Shown one piece after another: positions 44,058 through 53,045 of a DNA stretch of 64,000 nucleotides. The first letter of the stretch is position 1. Every line of letters begins with the position of its first letter. A program made the position numbers and the translations under genes. Source of the stretch: Sphingorhabdus sp. Alg231-15. GTDB lineage: Bacteria > Pseudomonadota > Alphaproteobacteria > Sphingomonadales > Sphingomonadaceae. Location of the stretch: contig NZ_LT703001.1 of NCBI RefSeq assembly GCF_900149705.1, positions 1,984,001 through 2,048,000 of the forward strand, in the 5' to 3' direction. The notes under the pieces were generated by a model. That model was given only the letters and a program-made list of their open reading frames with translations. It had not been told where the DNA came from and made no database searches.

Positions 44058-46220
44058 CTAGTCCGCGCTCAGATAAAAGAGCAAAACCGTTTCCGGTGGC
44101 GCGACCGGCAGTTGCATTCCAACCTGACTCAGAACAGCGCCGGAAAAACTCATACCCGCGCCGGCCAGATCCAAAGCGTCAATGACGGATGGAGATTTCT
44201 CGCTGTACCAGTCTTCGGGCCAGATTTGCCGGATCCTGTAGTTTGCTTCCGGGTCTAATCCGGAAAACCGGAACCGGCCTGGCAGTGCTGGGACTTGTCC
44301 AGTCAAATAGGCGACGGAATAGAGCGCCTCGCCCTTGTCCTTCGCCACGACACCCATGATATTGAGATAGTCGGGACTGTCCATCCGGCCAAAATCGCCG
44401 TCATGCAAAAGGTTTCGGTGATTTTTGTAAAGCGCGATAGCGGCCTTCAACTCTTCCAGCTCTTCCGGAGGTTCGTCCAGCAAATTCAGCTCCAACCCCA
44501 TATGGCCCATCAACGCGGTGCCTGCGCGCATGGCCATCGACAATGTGCGCCCTGTGATATGACAATGGCGCGGACCAACATGGGCGCCCATCACTTTGAG
44601 CGGCAAGAAATGGGATGCACCGCGCTGAATGATCTGACGATCAAGTGCGTCATTGCTGTCAGAAGTCCATACTCGGTCGGTTCGTGCCAACATCCCAAAA
44701 TCGGCACGCCCGCCGCCCGAAGCACAGCTTTCAAACTCGACGTCAGGATGTGCGCTACGCAAGCGATCAATCAGCGCCCAAAGTGCCTGTACATGCGCGT
44801 AAGCTTTGGCAATGCCCTGTTGACCACCGGGATGATTGAGGTCCCGGTTCATGTCCCATTTGACATAGCCGATATCATGGTCAGTCAGTATTGCGCTGAT
44901 CCGCCCGAACAGATGATCAGATACTTCCGGTCTGGAAATATCGAGTGCATACTGGTTTCGAAACGGCACCTGTTCAACACCATCCAGACCCAAAATCCAG
45001 TCCGGATGAGCGCGATACAGATCGCTGTCGGCGTTGATCATTTCCGGTTCAAACCAGATACCCATTTCCATGCCCAAACCGGTGACGTGATCAATCAGGG
45101 GTTTCAGCCCATCAGGATAAACCGCATCCGAAACATGCCAGTCGCCAAGGCCCGCCGCATCGTTACGGCGCCCACCAAACCATCCGTCATCAAGAACAAA
45201 ACGCTCCACGCCGACATCTGCAGCGCGCGAAGCCAAAGCCTTTAATCGATCCTGATCATGGTCGAAATAGACGGCTTCCCAGCTGTTATAATGCACTGGC
45301 CGCACGCGAAATCGTGTCGATTGGCGTAGCAAATTGTTGCGCACGTGATCATGATAATGCTGGCTCAGCGATGAAAGCCCTGAACAGGTATAGGCTCCGA
45401 CCAGCTGCGGGCTATGGTAGCTCTCACCCGGAGCCAACCGGATTTCGCCAGGGAACAGCAACGCACCCATGGATGCGAAAACCCGGCCGTCGCCATTGCT
45501 GTCGACACGCAGGCGACTATTCCCACTCCATGCCAAGTGCAGACCATAAGCTTCCCCTGACTGTTCATCGCTATTTTCTTCGCACAAGATCAGCCCAGGA
45601 AAACAGTCATGGGAAGTGCGGCCACGCCGGTTCTCCCGCATATAGGAACCAGAAAAACGACTGACCCTTTCCATCTGAAACTCACGCGCCCAGCGGCCGG
45701 AAAATCCTATAATGTCCGTTATATGCGCGGGTATCGGTAAGCAGATTGTTGCCATATCGACCAGATCAAGCGGGCGATCTTGCTGATTGGTGATGGAAGA
45801 TGAGAATGTCAGCAAACCATTGTCGCTATCGACCACAATATCATAATCGAGAGCGATACCGGTGCGATGATCATGGCAGCTTATCCGACAGGATTGCGGA
45901 TCCCGTTTGACGTTCTGCACAACGAACCGGCTACCCCAGTCCTGTCCTTCTCGATGGGCAGAAAAGCCGCTTGGCCCAGTATAGCCGATTCCGGGCTCCA
46001 TCGCCAAAGATGGCTGAATATTGACATCTTCTATGCCGTGGGCGCTTTGCCTCGTGGAGAGCAAAGAAACCTGTTCAACGGATAGGTCAGGAGCAAGGCG
46101 CGGTCCCCAGTAAAGGATGAAAGGCGGCTCTCCATTGGCGCAGCAGAGAATGAAGGACATTTCTCCGGCATCAAAGCGGATTGTCTCCATGCGATTGTCG
46201 ATTTGCATTTCTCCAGACAT
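44058..46220 (-). CDS. Alpha-galactosidase, GH36 family
   Basis: A 720-residue GH36 enzyme. The nucleophile Asp is in GYVKWDMNRDLNHPG, the acid/base Asp in VWTSDSNDALDRQ, and FESCASGGGRADFG and WFGGRRNDAAGLGDW are further family signatures. It removes terminal alpha-1,6-galactose from melibiose or raffinose-type sugars. No signal peptide is seen, so it acts in the cytosol on sugars imported by the divergent symporter. Start is uncertain: ATGs at 46274, 46220 and 46190 all lack a good Shine-Dalgarno; 46220 avoids running into the likely promoter. Confidence 0.92.
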   Translation of the reverse strand: MSGEMQIDNRMETIRFDAGEMSFILCCANGEPPFILYWGPRLAPDLSVEQVSLLSTRQSAHGIEDVNIQPSLAMEPGIGYTGPSGFSAHREGQDWGSRFVVQNVKRDPQSCRISCHDHRTGIALDYDIVVDSDNGLLTFSSSITNQQDRPLDLVDMATICLPIPAHITDIIGFSGRWAREFQMERVSRFSGSYMRENRRGRTSHDCFPGLILCEENSDEQSGEAYGLHLAWSGNSRLRVDSNGDGRVFASMGALLFPGEIRLAPGESYHSPQLVGAYTCSGLSSLSQHYHDHVRNNLLRQSTRFRVRPVHYNSWEAVYFDHDQDRLKALASRAADVGVERFVLDDGWFGGRRNDAAGLGDWHVSDAVYPDGLKPLIDHVTGLGMEMGIWFEPEMINADSDLYRAHPDWILGLDGVEQVPFRNQYALDISRPEVSDHLFGRISAILTDHDIGYVKWDMNRDLNHPGGQQGIAKAYAHVQALWALIDRLRSAHPDVEFESCASGGGRADFGMLARTDRVWTSDSNDALDRQIIQRGASHFLPLKVMGAHVGPRHCHITGRTLSMAMRAGTALMGHMGLELNLLDEPPEELEELKAAIALYKNHRNLLHDGDFGRMDSPDYLNIMGVVAKDKGEALYSVAYLTGQVPALPGRFRFSGLDPEANYRIRQIWPEDWYSEKSPSVIDALDLAGAGMSFSGAVLSQVGMQLPVAPPETVLLFYLSAD

Positions 46221-46287
46221 GACAAGTTCGTAATCGAATTTTATATTTTGCAAAAAGAAAAACCGTTCTGGCATGCACAGCCGAAAA

Positions 46288-46303
46288 ATACTATTAATAG
46301 TAT
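46288..46303. promoter_or_regulatory. Perfect 16-bp palindrome, candidate operator of the galactoside locus
   Basis: ATACTATTAATAGTAT is a perfect palindrome 20 bases upstream of the symporter start and in the divergent promoter region with alpha-galactosidase. It shares the core TATTnATA and ends with a second palindrome at 52910-52925. The GntR regulator encoded at 48505-49221 is the likely binder, by inference. Confidence 0.6.
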
Positions 46304-46322
46304 GAAACGGGAGAGTTTGCGT

Positions 46323-47846
46323 ATGAATAGCGGGGGTGTGTCGGCGGTCCAGATCGGTGTTTTTGTCGGGCTCATGGTCCTCATCGGACTGCTTACCTAT
46401 CTGAAAGTGCGCGGCAAAGCGGCTGGTGAGGATGGGTCTGCCAAAGATGTCTTTCTGGCAGGCGGAGGTCTAAGCTGGTTCTTTATCGCTGGCGCGATCA
46501 CCTTGACCAACCTGTCCACCGATCAGCTTGTCGGTATGAATGGCAATCAAATGCTGCTGCTCGCCTGGTGGGAGCTTTCCGCTATCGTCGGACTGTCCAT
46601 TCTGGCCTTTGTGTTTGTGCCGATCTACTATCGCAATAATTGTACAACCGTCACCGAACTGCTGGAAAAACGCTATAAGAAGCGCAACATCCGTACCACG
46701 ATTTCCGCGCTGTTTCTTATCGGCAATGTCGTCATTTACCTGCCTGCCGTCATCTATAGCGGTGCATTGTTCATGCAGTCGCTATTCGGTGTGAATATTT
46801 CCCTTATTCTGATCGCCGCGGTTTTCGCAACCGTTGGTGCTGCTTATGCCATATTGGGCGGTCTGCGCGCGGTGGCTGTGCTCGACACCTATAGCGGTGT
46901 CGGCATATTGGGGTTGGCGCTGGTCGTTGTCTTTCTTGCGCTCCAAGCCGTCAATTTCGATATTGTCACCGATGTGCCGCCAGAGCGTATTACGATGATC
47001 GGGTCTAATGACTCGCCCATTCCTTTCCATACGCTGTTCACCGGCATGCTGTTCATCCAGATTTTCTACTGGAGCACCAATCAGAACATCACGCAAAAGG
47101 CACTGGCTGCTCCAACAGTCCGTGAAGCCCAGAAAGGCGTCATGGCCGCGGCGGCAATCCGGTTCTTGATCATTCCGGCAATTGTCGTGGTGCCCGGCGT
47201 GGTCGCGTACAAGCTCTTCGGCGATGTCGGTGATCGGGCTTATGGCATGCTTGTCGCACAGGTCTTACCGAGCTGGACGAGCGGGTTGTTTGCCGCGATG
47301 ATCGCTGCGGCCGTGCTCACAACATTTTCGGCTGTGCTCAATGCCACCACGACGCTCTATACAATTGATTTCCACCAGCAATATATCAACCCAGGCGCCA
47401 ACCCGGGACGACTCAACCGCATTGTCGGAGTTGCAGCGTCGCTTATCGCCATCGCGCTGGTTCCGCTATTTGCCAGCGCAGAGAGTATCATCAATTTGCT
47501 GCAGGAATTGAACGGATTGCTATCCATGCCAATCCTGTCGACCTTCATCGTCGGATTGCTATTCCGCCACGTCGATGCCCGCGCCGCGATAGCCGGTCTG
47601 TTATGGGGTTTTGCGCTTTATGCCTTCCACAATTTTGTCTTGTATAAGCCCGGCCTGATTTACGAGGGCGAGACATTCTATCAACATATCGGAGTGCCGT
47701 GGTTGCATTATATTGATGTCATGGTTGTGGTGCTGGTGACGTCGGTGCTATTCGCACTCACCGTAAACCGGCTGATTTTCGGAAACCGGGCCGTCTTTAT
47801 CTTTAGCACTGAAGGCAAAGCGCAGCGGGCAGCCGAAGCGGCCTGA
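46323..47846 (+). CDS. Sodium:solute symporter (SSS family), probable sugar transporter
   Basis: A 507-residue inner-membrane protein with about 13-14 helices. GGGLSWFFIAGAITLTNLST (first inverted-repeat helix region), IYYRNNCTTVTELLEKRYKK and FIQIFYWSTNQNITQKAL match SGLT-type sugar/sodium symporters. It would import galactose or alpha-galactosides with sodium. The ATG at 46323 has CGGGAG nine bases upstream; an ATG at 46302 lies inside the palindrome. Divergent from alpha-galactosidase and followed by KDPGal aldolase after 28 bases. Confidence 0.92.
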   Translation: MNSGGVSAVQIGVFVGLMVLIGLLTYLKVRGKAAGEDGSAKDVFLAGGGLSWFFIAGAITLTNLSTDQLVGMNGNQMLLLAWWELSAIVGLSILAFVFVPIYYRNNCTTVTELLEKRYKKRNIRTTISALFLIGNVVIYLPAVIYSGALFMQSLFGVNISLILIAAVFATVGAAYAILGGLRAVAVLDTYSGVGILGLALVVVFLALQAVNFDIVTDVPPERITMIGSNDSPIPFHTLFTGMLFIQIFYWSTNQNITQKALAAPTVREAQKGVMAAAAIRFLIIPAIVVVPGVVAYKLFGDVGDRAYGMLVAQVLPSWTSGLFAAMIAAAVLTTFSAVLNATTTLYTIDFHQQYINPGANPGRLNRIVGVAASLIAIALVPLFASAESIINLLQELNGLLSMPILSTFIVGLLFRHVDARAAIAGLLWGFALYAFHNFVLYKPGLIYEGETFYQHIGVPWLHYIDVMVVVLVTSVLFALTVNRLIFGNRAVFIFSTEGKAQRAAEAA

Positions 47847-47874
47847 TATTTCCGCCCCCCGATGAGGTATGTGC

Positions 47875-48504
47875 ATGACTGAATTGATAGACTCGTTTGA
47901 CAAACAGCTTTCGGCCATGCCCGTGGTTGCCATATTGCGTGGGGTGCAGCCGGATGAGATTGAGGCCATTGGCGAAGCGATTATTGCCGCTGGTATCACC
48001 ATATTGGAGGTGCCGCTCAACTCGCCTGATCCGTTTTCATCGATCGGGATCATGGCGCGTTGTTTCGCCGGAAGAGCCATTGTCGGTGCCGGTACCGTTT
48101 TAAATGCTGCTGATGTCACTCGGTGCAAGGATGCCGGCAGTCAGTTGATTGTTTCACCCAATATGCGGCCAGATGTCATCAAAGCCGCAGTGGCAGGCGG
48201 CATGCTTTCCACGCCAGGCTGTCTGACACCGAGTGAAGCCTTTGATGCGTTGGACGCGGGAGCCCACGCGATCAAGCTATTCCCGGGAGAATTGGTGCCG
48301 CCTGCCGGAGTGAAGGCCATGCGCGCTGTGTTGCCTTCGGAGGCGAGAATGCTTGTGGTCGGAGGCGTTACCACGGAAAATTTACCGGCTTATCGCCAGG
48401 CAGGCGCTACCGGGTTTGGCATCGGCGGGTCAATCTACCGAGCTGGTGACAGCGCCGCTGCAGTAAGCGCCAAGGCAAAGGCCTTTGCGCAGCTTCTGTC
48501 CTGA
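47875..48504 (+). CDS. dgoA: 2-dehydro-3-deoxy-6-phosphogalactonate aldolase
   Basis: A 209-residue class I aldolase. Arg22 in AILRGVQPDEI, Glu45 in LEVPLNSP and the Schiff-base Lys134 in AIKLFPGE are present. The EVPLNSP form is that of KDPGal aldolase rather than the EVTLRT form of KDPG aldolase. It splits KDPGal into pyruvate and glyceraldehyde 3-phosphate, the last step of the De Ley-Doudoroff route. The ATG at 47875 is seven bases after TGAGG; the ATG at 47869 is too close. Likely co-transcribed with the symporter. Confidence 0.93.
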   Translation: MTELIDSFDKQLSAMPVVAILRGVQPDEIEAIGEAIIAAGITILEVPLNSPDPFSSIGIMARCFAGRAIVGAGTVLNAADVTRCKDAGSQLIVSPNMRPDVIKAAVAGGMLSTPGCLTPSEAFDALDAGAHAIKLFPGELVPPAGVKAMRAVLPSEARMLVVGGVTTENLPAYRQAGATGFGIGGSIYRAGDSAAAVSAKAKAFAQLLS

Positions 48505-49221
48505 CTAGATATTTTCGAGAGCGGGAATTTTGCCTTGCAAGAGTTGCTGCGCTTCCATGATCAGGTTTGTCATATATGCTTTTGCAGCTTCTCCGTCTCC
48601 GTCCCTGATCGCGTCGGCAATTTTCGCATGATCAGCCACGCTCGCCAAGGCAACGCCCTTTGACCGGTTAGTCACACGGATGGAAATATTCAGCGCTACG
48701 TCAACTGTATGCCGCATGTTCACATAAAAGCGGTTGCCGCTGGCGTGCAATATCGCGACATGAAACTCGATATCGGCAGCCAGCGCATCATCTTCGCCAT
48801 TTTTTGCCGCTTTCATCCGGTCCAGTGCCATGTCTATTTTCGCTATGGCCGCCTGATCACCAAGTTCAGCTGCAAGCATCGCCGCCATGGGCTCGATCGC
48901 CAGCCGAAACTCCATAAACTCCCGGATCAAGGGCACGGTATTGCCCTTTACATGCAGAAACCAGTCCAACACATCCGGATCAGACAAGTTCCAGCTTTCT
49001 TCCTTCTGGACAATGCTGCCGACACTCGCACGAGAGGTTACGAGACCTTTGGCGGTCAGCGCTTTCACAGCTTCACGCATGACCGTGCGGCTGGCATCAA
49101 ACGACCTGCAAAGGTCGTTGATCTGGAAGACCGAACCCGGCTCATATTCGCCAGAAACAATCGACCGGCCTAGCGAAGTGGCCACATGATCAGTCAAATT
49201 TCCTCTTGGCGTTCGTGCCAC
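48505..49221 (-). CDS. GntR-family (FadR/FCD subgroup) transcriptional regulator
   Basis: A 238-residue regulator: winged HTH at about residues 10-75 (INDLCRSFDASRTVMREAVK, then LTAKGLVTSRASVGSIV) and an FCD ligand domain with the metal residues in DIEFHVAILHASGN, ISIRVTNRSKG and SVADHAKIADAIRD. The best start is GTG at 49221, nine bases after GAGGG; the frame further upstream has only a TTG. It is embedded in the galactose operon and resembles DgoR-type regulators that respond to galactonate or KDGal. Its stop abuts the dgoA stop with no gap. Confidence 0.9.
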   Translation of the reverse strand: MARTPRGNLTDHVATSLGRSIVSGEYEPGSVFQINDLCRSFDASRTVMREAVKALTAKGLVTSRASVGSIVQKEESWNLSDPDVLDWFLHVKGNTVPLIREFMEFRLAIEPMAAMLAAELGDQAAIAKIDMALDRMKAAKNGEDDALAADIEFHVAILHASGNRFYVNMRHTVDVALNISIRVTNRSKGVALASVADHAKIADAIRDGDGEAAKAYMTNLIMEAQQLLQGKIPALENI

Positions 49222-49312
49222 AGTATAATTCCCTCGCTCCTGAAGAGTATCTTTGCGGACGCGATGGGTGCGTTGCAAGTATCATCTGTAATTTCGATAC
49301 ACGTGGCCCCGG

Positions 49313-50206
49313 TCATACCGAGCGGCAGACCACCTCGGGAATCCCTTTCATATCAGTCTGGTACGCAAAAAGGGCACCCGCTAGTGGCTGGTCTGAAAGC
49401 TGCTCCTCACTCAAATCAACGCGCGCAGTTGTCACGAACAGCATGTCAAGATTCGGACCGCCAAACGCAACGCAACTGGGTTGACTTACCGGAAGTTCCA
49501 GCCGCCGCTCTATGCTGCCATCCGGTCGATATCGCACAACCTCGCCAGCACCCCATTGCGCGTTCCATAGATGATCCTCGCTGTCGATGCAGCTGCCGTC
49601 AGGATGTACGCCTTTGTCGGTCTTGGCGAATATGACAGGATCACCAATCGGCCCCTTGTCCGGGTCAAACGCATAGCGCCAAATGGTATTTTGCGGCGAA
49701 TCCGCGAAATACATCGTCTCGCCGTCCCGGCTCCAGCACAGGCTATTGGGGATCTTGAAGCCCGATAGCGTGGGGAAAACCTGATCACCCCCATCATGAC
49801 GCCACAAGGTGCCCCAGGGCTCCTCTCCGGTCGGATCTTGTTCGGCCATGGTGGCTGCCCAAAATCGACCCTGCCGGTCCACGCGACCGTCATTCATCCG
49901 CAGATGTTTGTGGTCCGCAGATACGGGAGCGATGAGCTGAAACACGTCTTCAGACGGCGTGAAAATCGCAAAGCCGCTCTCAAAAGCTCCCAGATAGGTA
50001 CCGATCATATCCGTAAGGGCAAAACTGCCCAGTCTTTCGGGCAACAGGAAACTCTGTGGTTCTGCGTCGGAAAAATGCCAGGTCCAGAACCGGGATGATT
50101 CAATATCCGTCCATAATATGGCGGACTGTCGTCCATCCCATAGCACACATTCTCCCAGCCGGTTCTTGACGTCGAATATTTTTGTCGGCGAGATATCCAT
50201 GGTCAT
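49313..50206 (-). CDS. SMP-30/gluconolactonase family sugar lactonase
   Basis: A 297-residue six-bladed propeller. The metal ligands line up with those of SMP-30: Glu19 (RLGECVLWD), Asn154 (KIPNSLCWS) and Asp203 (GVHPDGSCID), with Asn105 in LRMNDGRVD. It would hydrolyse galactonolactone made by the galactose dehydrogenase. Its ATG overlaps the DgoK stop (ATGA), so it is in the same operon. Specificity for galactono-lactone is inferred from context. Confidence 0.92.
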   Translation of the reverse strand: MTMDISPTKIFDVKNRLGECVLWDGRQSAILWTDIESSRFWTWHFSDAEPQSFLLPERLGSFALTDMIGTYLGAFESGFAIFTPSEDVFQLIAPVSADHKHLRMNDGRVDRQGRFWAATMAEQDPTGEEPWGTLWRHDGGDQVFPTLSGFKIPNSLCWSRDGETMYFADSPQNTIWRYAFDPDKGPIGDPVIFAKTDKGVHPDGSCIDSEDHLWNAQWGAGEVVRYRPDGSIERRLELPVSQPSCVAFGGPNLDMLFVTTARVDLSEEQLSDQPLAGALFAYQTDMKGIPEVVCRSV

Positions 50207-51105
50207 GCAAATATCTCCTGATAGGCTTTGGTGAGACCTGCCAGACTGGCAGACTGACCGTCTATCTGAATTGAACTTTTGCCAGCCCTATCGAGTGCGG
50301 CGGCATAGAGTGTAGTCAGGCCCGGCGACCCGATCAGCTGCACGTTTTCAACATCATTATATATCGCCAATGCAGAGCGAATCTCGGCTCCGACCAAAAG
50401 CCCAGTCAGATAAGAATCAGCTTCTGTATCGGGTAGGTCACCCGCAACTTGCCTGCTACGTACCGTGAAGAGCAAAGACTCCAGTCCCAAAGCATTGGTA
50501 AGCGCCACCTTCACCCCATCCGTAAACGCTCGTCCAACAACCGCCGCTGGTGCTCTTCTTGGGTTCAGCAATATGCTCTGCTTCCCGATCAGCTCAAGCA
50601 GTTCTCCCGTTTGCGCGGTATGAAATGTCTCTATCGTCCCGCCTGAACGCTGTACCCATTTCGAGTGCGTGCCCGGCAGACATATCAAGCCGTCCTCCGC
50701 CGCACCCATAATCTGCGTTTCCTCACCGCGCATTAGATCAGGCAGGCCATCGCCTAGACGATTGGTCTTTACACCGGGCAGGATCGCAAATCTTGCGCCC
50801 CGAGCTTCAAACCGTAATGCAGCGGACAGTACCGCCTCAACTGAAGCCGGAGTTTCGACATAAGCGGCTTCACGCCAGCCAATGTTGGATCCGACCATTC
50901 CCGCCATGAGCACCGGCAGTGACGTGCCCCGTCCGATCCAGTCACCAATAGCTTTAAAACAGGTCGCCTCAATCGCATCCGCATTACCCATTTTCGCGAT
51001 GCCCGGACCATGCGTTTCATCAAGCCGCACACCCATTTTGTCAGCCAGCACGAAACGCGCATTGCTGGTGCCCCAGTCAATCGCGATAAAGGCAGGCTTT
51101 GTCAT
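50203..51105 (-). CDS. dgoK: 2-dehydro-3-deoxygalactonokinase
   Basis: A 300-residue ASKHA-fold sugar kinase. FIAIDWGTSNARFVLAD is the phosphate-1 motif of DgoK; LPGTHSKWVQ and AILPGVKTN are also typical. It phosphorylates 2-dehydro-3-deoxygalactonate to KDPGal with ATP. The ATG at 51105 is four bases after the dehydratase stop; the longer frame is not supported. Operon order is dehydratase, kinase, lactonase, regulator. Confidence 0.93.
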   Translation of the reverse strand: MTKPAFIAIDWGTSNARFVLADKMGVRLDETHGPGIAKMGNADAIEATCFKAIGDWIGRGTSLPVLMAGMVGSNIGWREAAYVETPASVEAVLSAALRFEARGARFAILPGVKTNRLGDGLPDLMRGEETQIMGAAEDGLICLPGTHSKWVQRSGGTIETFHTAQTGELLELIGKQSILLNPRRAPAAVVGRAFTDGVKVALTNALGLESLLFTVRSRQVAGDLPDTEADSYLTGLLVGAEIRSALAIYNDVENVQLIGSPGLTTLYAAALDRAGKSSIQIDGQSASLAGLTKAYQEIFA

Positions 51106-51109
51106 GACT

Positions 51110-52849
51110 TTAGTGCGATTCACGCGTGACGGTGGCGCCGCTTTTACCAACCAGAAAATCAAGATCGCAGCCTTTGTCCGCTTGTTCGACATGATTCACA
51201 TGGAGATGGACATAGCCGCGCTCGCTGTTTGGCGGCGCCATTGGAGCCGACAGTTCTGCTTTGCGTTTTTCAAGCTCAGCATCGTCAACCAGCAAGGTCA
51301 GCGATCGCGCCGGACCGTCGAGTTTGATCCGGTCGCCATTTTGCACAACGGCCAGCGGACCACCGAGATGGGATTCAGGCGATATATGCAGGACCACCGT
51401 GCCATAAGCTGTTCCGCTCATCCGAGCATCCGATAAGCGCACCATATCGCGCACGCCGGCCTGAAGCAGTTTCTTGGGCAGGGGCATATTGCCGACTTCC
51501 GGCATGCCCGGATAGCCTTTGGGTCCGCACTGTTTCAGCACCATCACCGAATCCTCCGTGATTTCGAGGTCGGGATCATCGACCCTCGCCTTGAAATCCT
51601 CGATCGATTCAAAGACCACGGCAGGTCCTTCATGTGTCAGCAGCTCAGGCGTAGCAGCGTTTGGCTTGATGATCGCGCCGCCCGGGCACAGGTTGCCCCG
51701 TAACACCCAGGTACCTGATGAACTTTGCACAGGGGTATCGAGCGGACGAATGACAGCATCATTGAAACACTCCCCTGACGCGGCGACCTCACCAATCATC
51801 TGGCCACCAACCGTCGGAGCCGTCCCGCGCAAACGATCGGCAATACGGTTCATGATTGCGGGCATTCCGCCCGCATAGTCAAAATCTTCCATCAGATATT
51901 CGCCGGAAGGCAAAAGATTAGCGAGCAAGGGCACGTCCCGCGAGAACCGGTCAAAATCCTCCAACTGCAGATCCACGCCGCAGCGTCCTGCAAGCGCCAG
52001 TAGATGGACAACAGCATTGGTCGAGCCACCAACGGCTGCATGGACCAATATCGCATTTTCAAAAGCCGCCCGGCTCAAAAAAGTCGACAGCGGCTTGTCT
52101 TCCTCGACCAGCGCCACGATCCGTCGTCCGGCTTCATGGGCCATCGTTCGGCGGCGGGCGTCTACGGCAGGGATGGAAGCGTTGCCGGGCAGAGCGACAC
52201 CCAATGCTTCACTCAGACTGCCAATTGTCGACGCCGTGCCCATAGTGTTACACACGCCAGCACTGCGCGACATGGCCGCTTCCGCACTGAAAAATGTCTC
52301 TTCACTGATTTCGCCTGCTCGTGCCGCTTCGCTCAGACGCCAGACGTCTGTGCCCGATCCGATGGTCTCACCGCGAAACTTGCCGCTCAGCATTGGGCCG
52401 GAAGAAACAACAATAGCGGGCAGATCGACCGATGCCGCTCCCATCAATTGACCCGGCGTTGTCTTGTCACAGCCGCCAAGCAGAACCACCCCGTCCATAG
52501 CGTAGCCGCGCAATGCCTCTTCGACATCCATAGCCAGCAAATTGCGAAACAACATTGCCGTAGGTCGCATCTGGGTTTCGCCCAATGACGATACCGGAAA
52601 TTCCACTGGTACACCGCCCGCTTGCCAGACGCCGCGTTTCACATGTTCCGCCAAGATGCGTAGATGCGCGTTGCAGGGTGTCAGTTCTGACCATGTGTTG
52701 CACAGGCCGATAATCGGCCGGCCATCAAAACTGTCGTCGGGAAGCCCCTGGCTTTTCATCCAGCTACGGTGAATGAAGCCATCCCTGTCACGCTTGCCAT
52801 AAACAGCGGCGCTTCTGCGTGCCTTTTTGTCGGTCACCTGTTTTCCCAT
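51110..52849 (-). CDS. IlvD/EDD family sugar-acid dehydratase (probable galactonate dehydratase)
   Basis: A 579-residue iron-sulfur dehydratase. The cluster cysteines are in LCNTWSELTPCNAHL, LLGGCDKTTPGQLM and SAGVCNTMGTASTIGSL. The family includes dihydroxyacid, phosphogluconate and pentonate/hexonate dehydratases; HRSWMKSQGLPDD near the N-terminus is like the sugar-acid subgroup. Here it should dehydrate galactonate to 2-dehydro-3-deoxygalactonate, replacing the enolase-type DgoD. The start is uncertain: the ATG at 52849 lacks a good Shine-Dalgarno, but the frame upstream contains only GTG/TTG and a palindrome that is probably promoter. Confidence 0.9.
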   Translation of the reverse strand: MGKQVTDKKARRSAAVYGKRDRDGFIHRSWMKSQGLPDDSFDGRPIIGLCNTWSELTPCNAHLRILAEHVKRGVWQAGGVPVEFPVSSLGETQMRPTAMLFRNLLAMDVEEALRGYAMDGVVLLGGCDKTTPGQLMGAASVDLPAIVVSSGPMLSGKFRGETIGSGTDVWRLSEAARAGEISEETFFSAEAAMSRSAGVCNTMGTASTIGSLSEALGVALPGNASIPAVDARRRTMAHEAGRRIVALVEEDKPLSTFLSRAAFENAILVHAAVGGSTNAVVHLLALAGRCGVDLQLEDFDRFSRDVPLLANLLPSGEYLMEDFDYAGGMPAIMNRIADRLRGTAPTVGGQMIGEVAASGECFNDAVIRPLDTPVQSSSGTWVLRGNLCPGGAIIKPNAATPELLTHEGPAVVFESIEDFKARVDDPDLEITEDSVMVLKQCGPKGYPGMPEVGNMPLPKKLLQAGVRDMVRLSDARMSGTAYGTVVLHISPESHLGGPLAVVQNGDRIKLDGPARSLTLLVDDAELEKRKAELSAPMAPPNSERGYVHLHVNHVEQADKGCDLDFLVGKSGATVTRESH

Positions 52850-52909
52850 CACGATTGCTATGTCGTCAGCAAAGCTTGACAAAAGCTGCGCCAGACGGTC
52901 ATTCACATG

Positions 52910-52925
52910 ATCATATTGATATGAT
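52910..52925. promoter_or_regulatory. Palindrome upstream of the dehydratase operon, candidate operator
   Basis: ATCATATTGATATGAT has 7-bp arms (ATCATAT and ATATGAT). It matches the 46288-46303 palindrome at 11 of 16 positions, the differences being symmetrical in both arms. It lies between the divergent dehydratase and galactose dehydrogenase genes. Confidence 0.55.
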
Positions 52926-53045
52926 TTATGCAAGCCGAATGTCCCAAGCGGCCGTCGGCTTTCAAGACAGTTTACAGTGACAGGTCATGCGCGTTACCGC
53001 CTAGAAAGGTGATTTTAAGTTGGGACAGGCCGGGGACGAGAGAGT

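Noticed and set aside
44295-45245. Plus-strand open frame of 316 codons
   Set aside because: Antisense to the GH36 alpha-galactosidase, with low-complexity His/Cys-rich translation and no domain resemblance.
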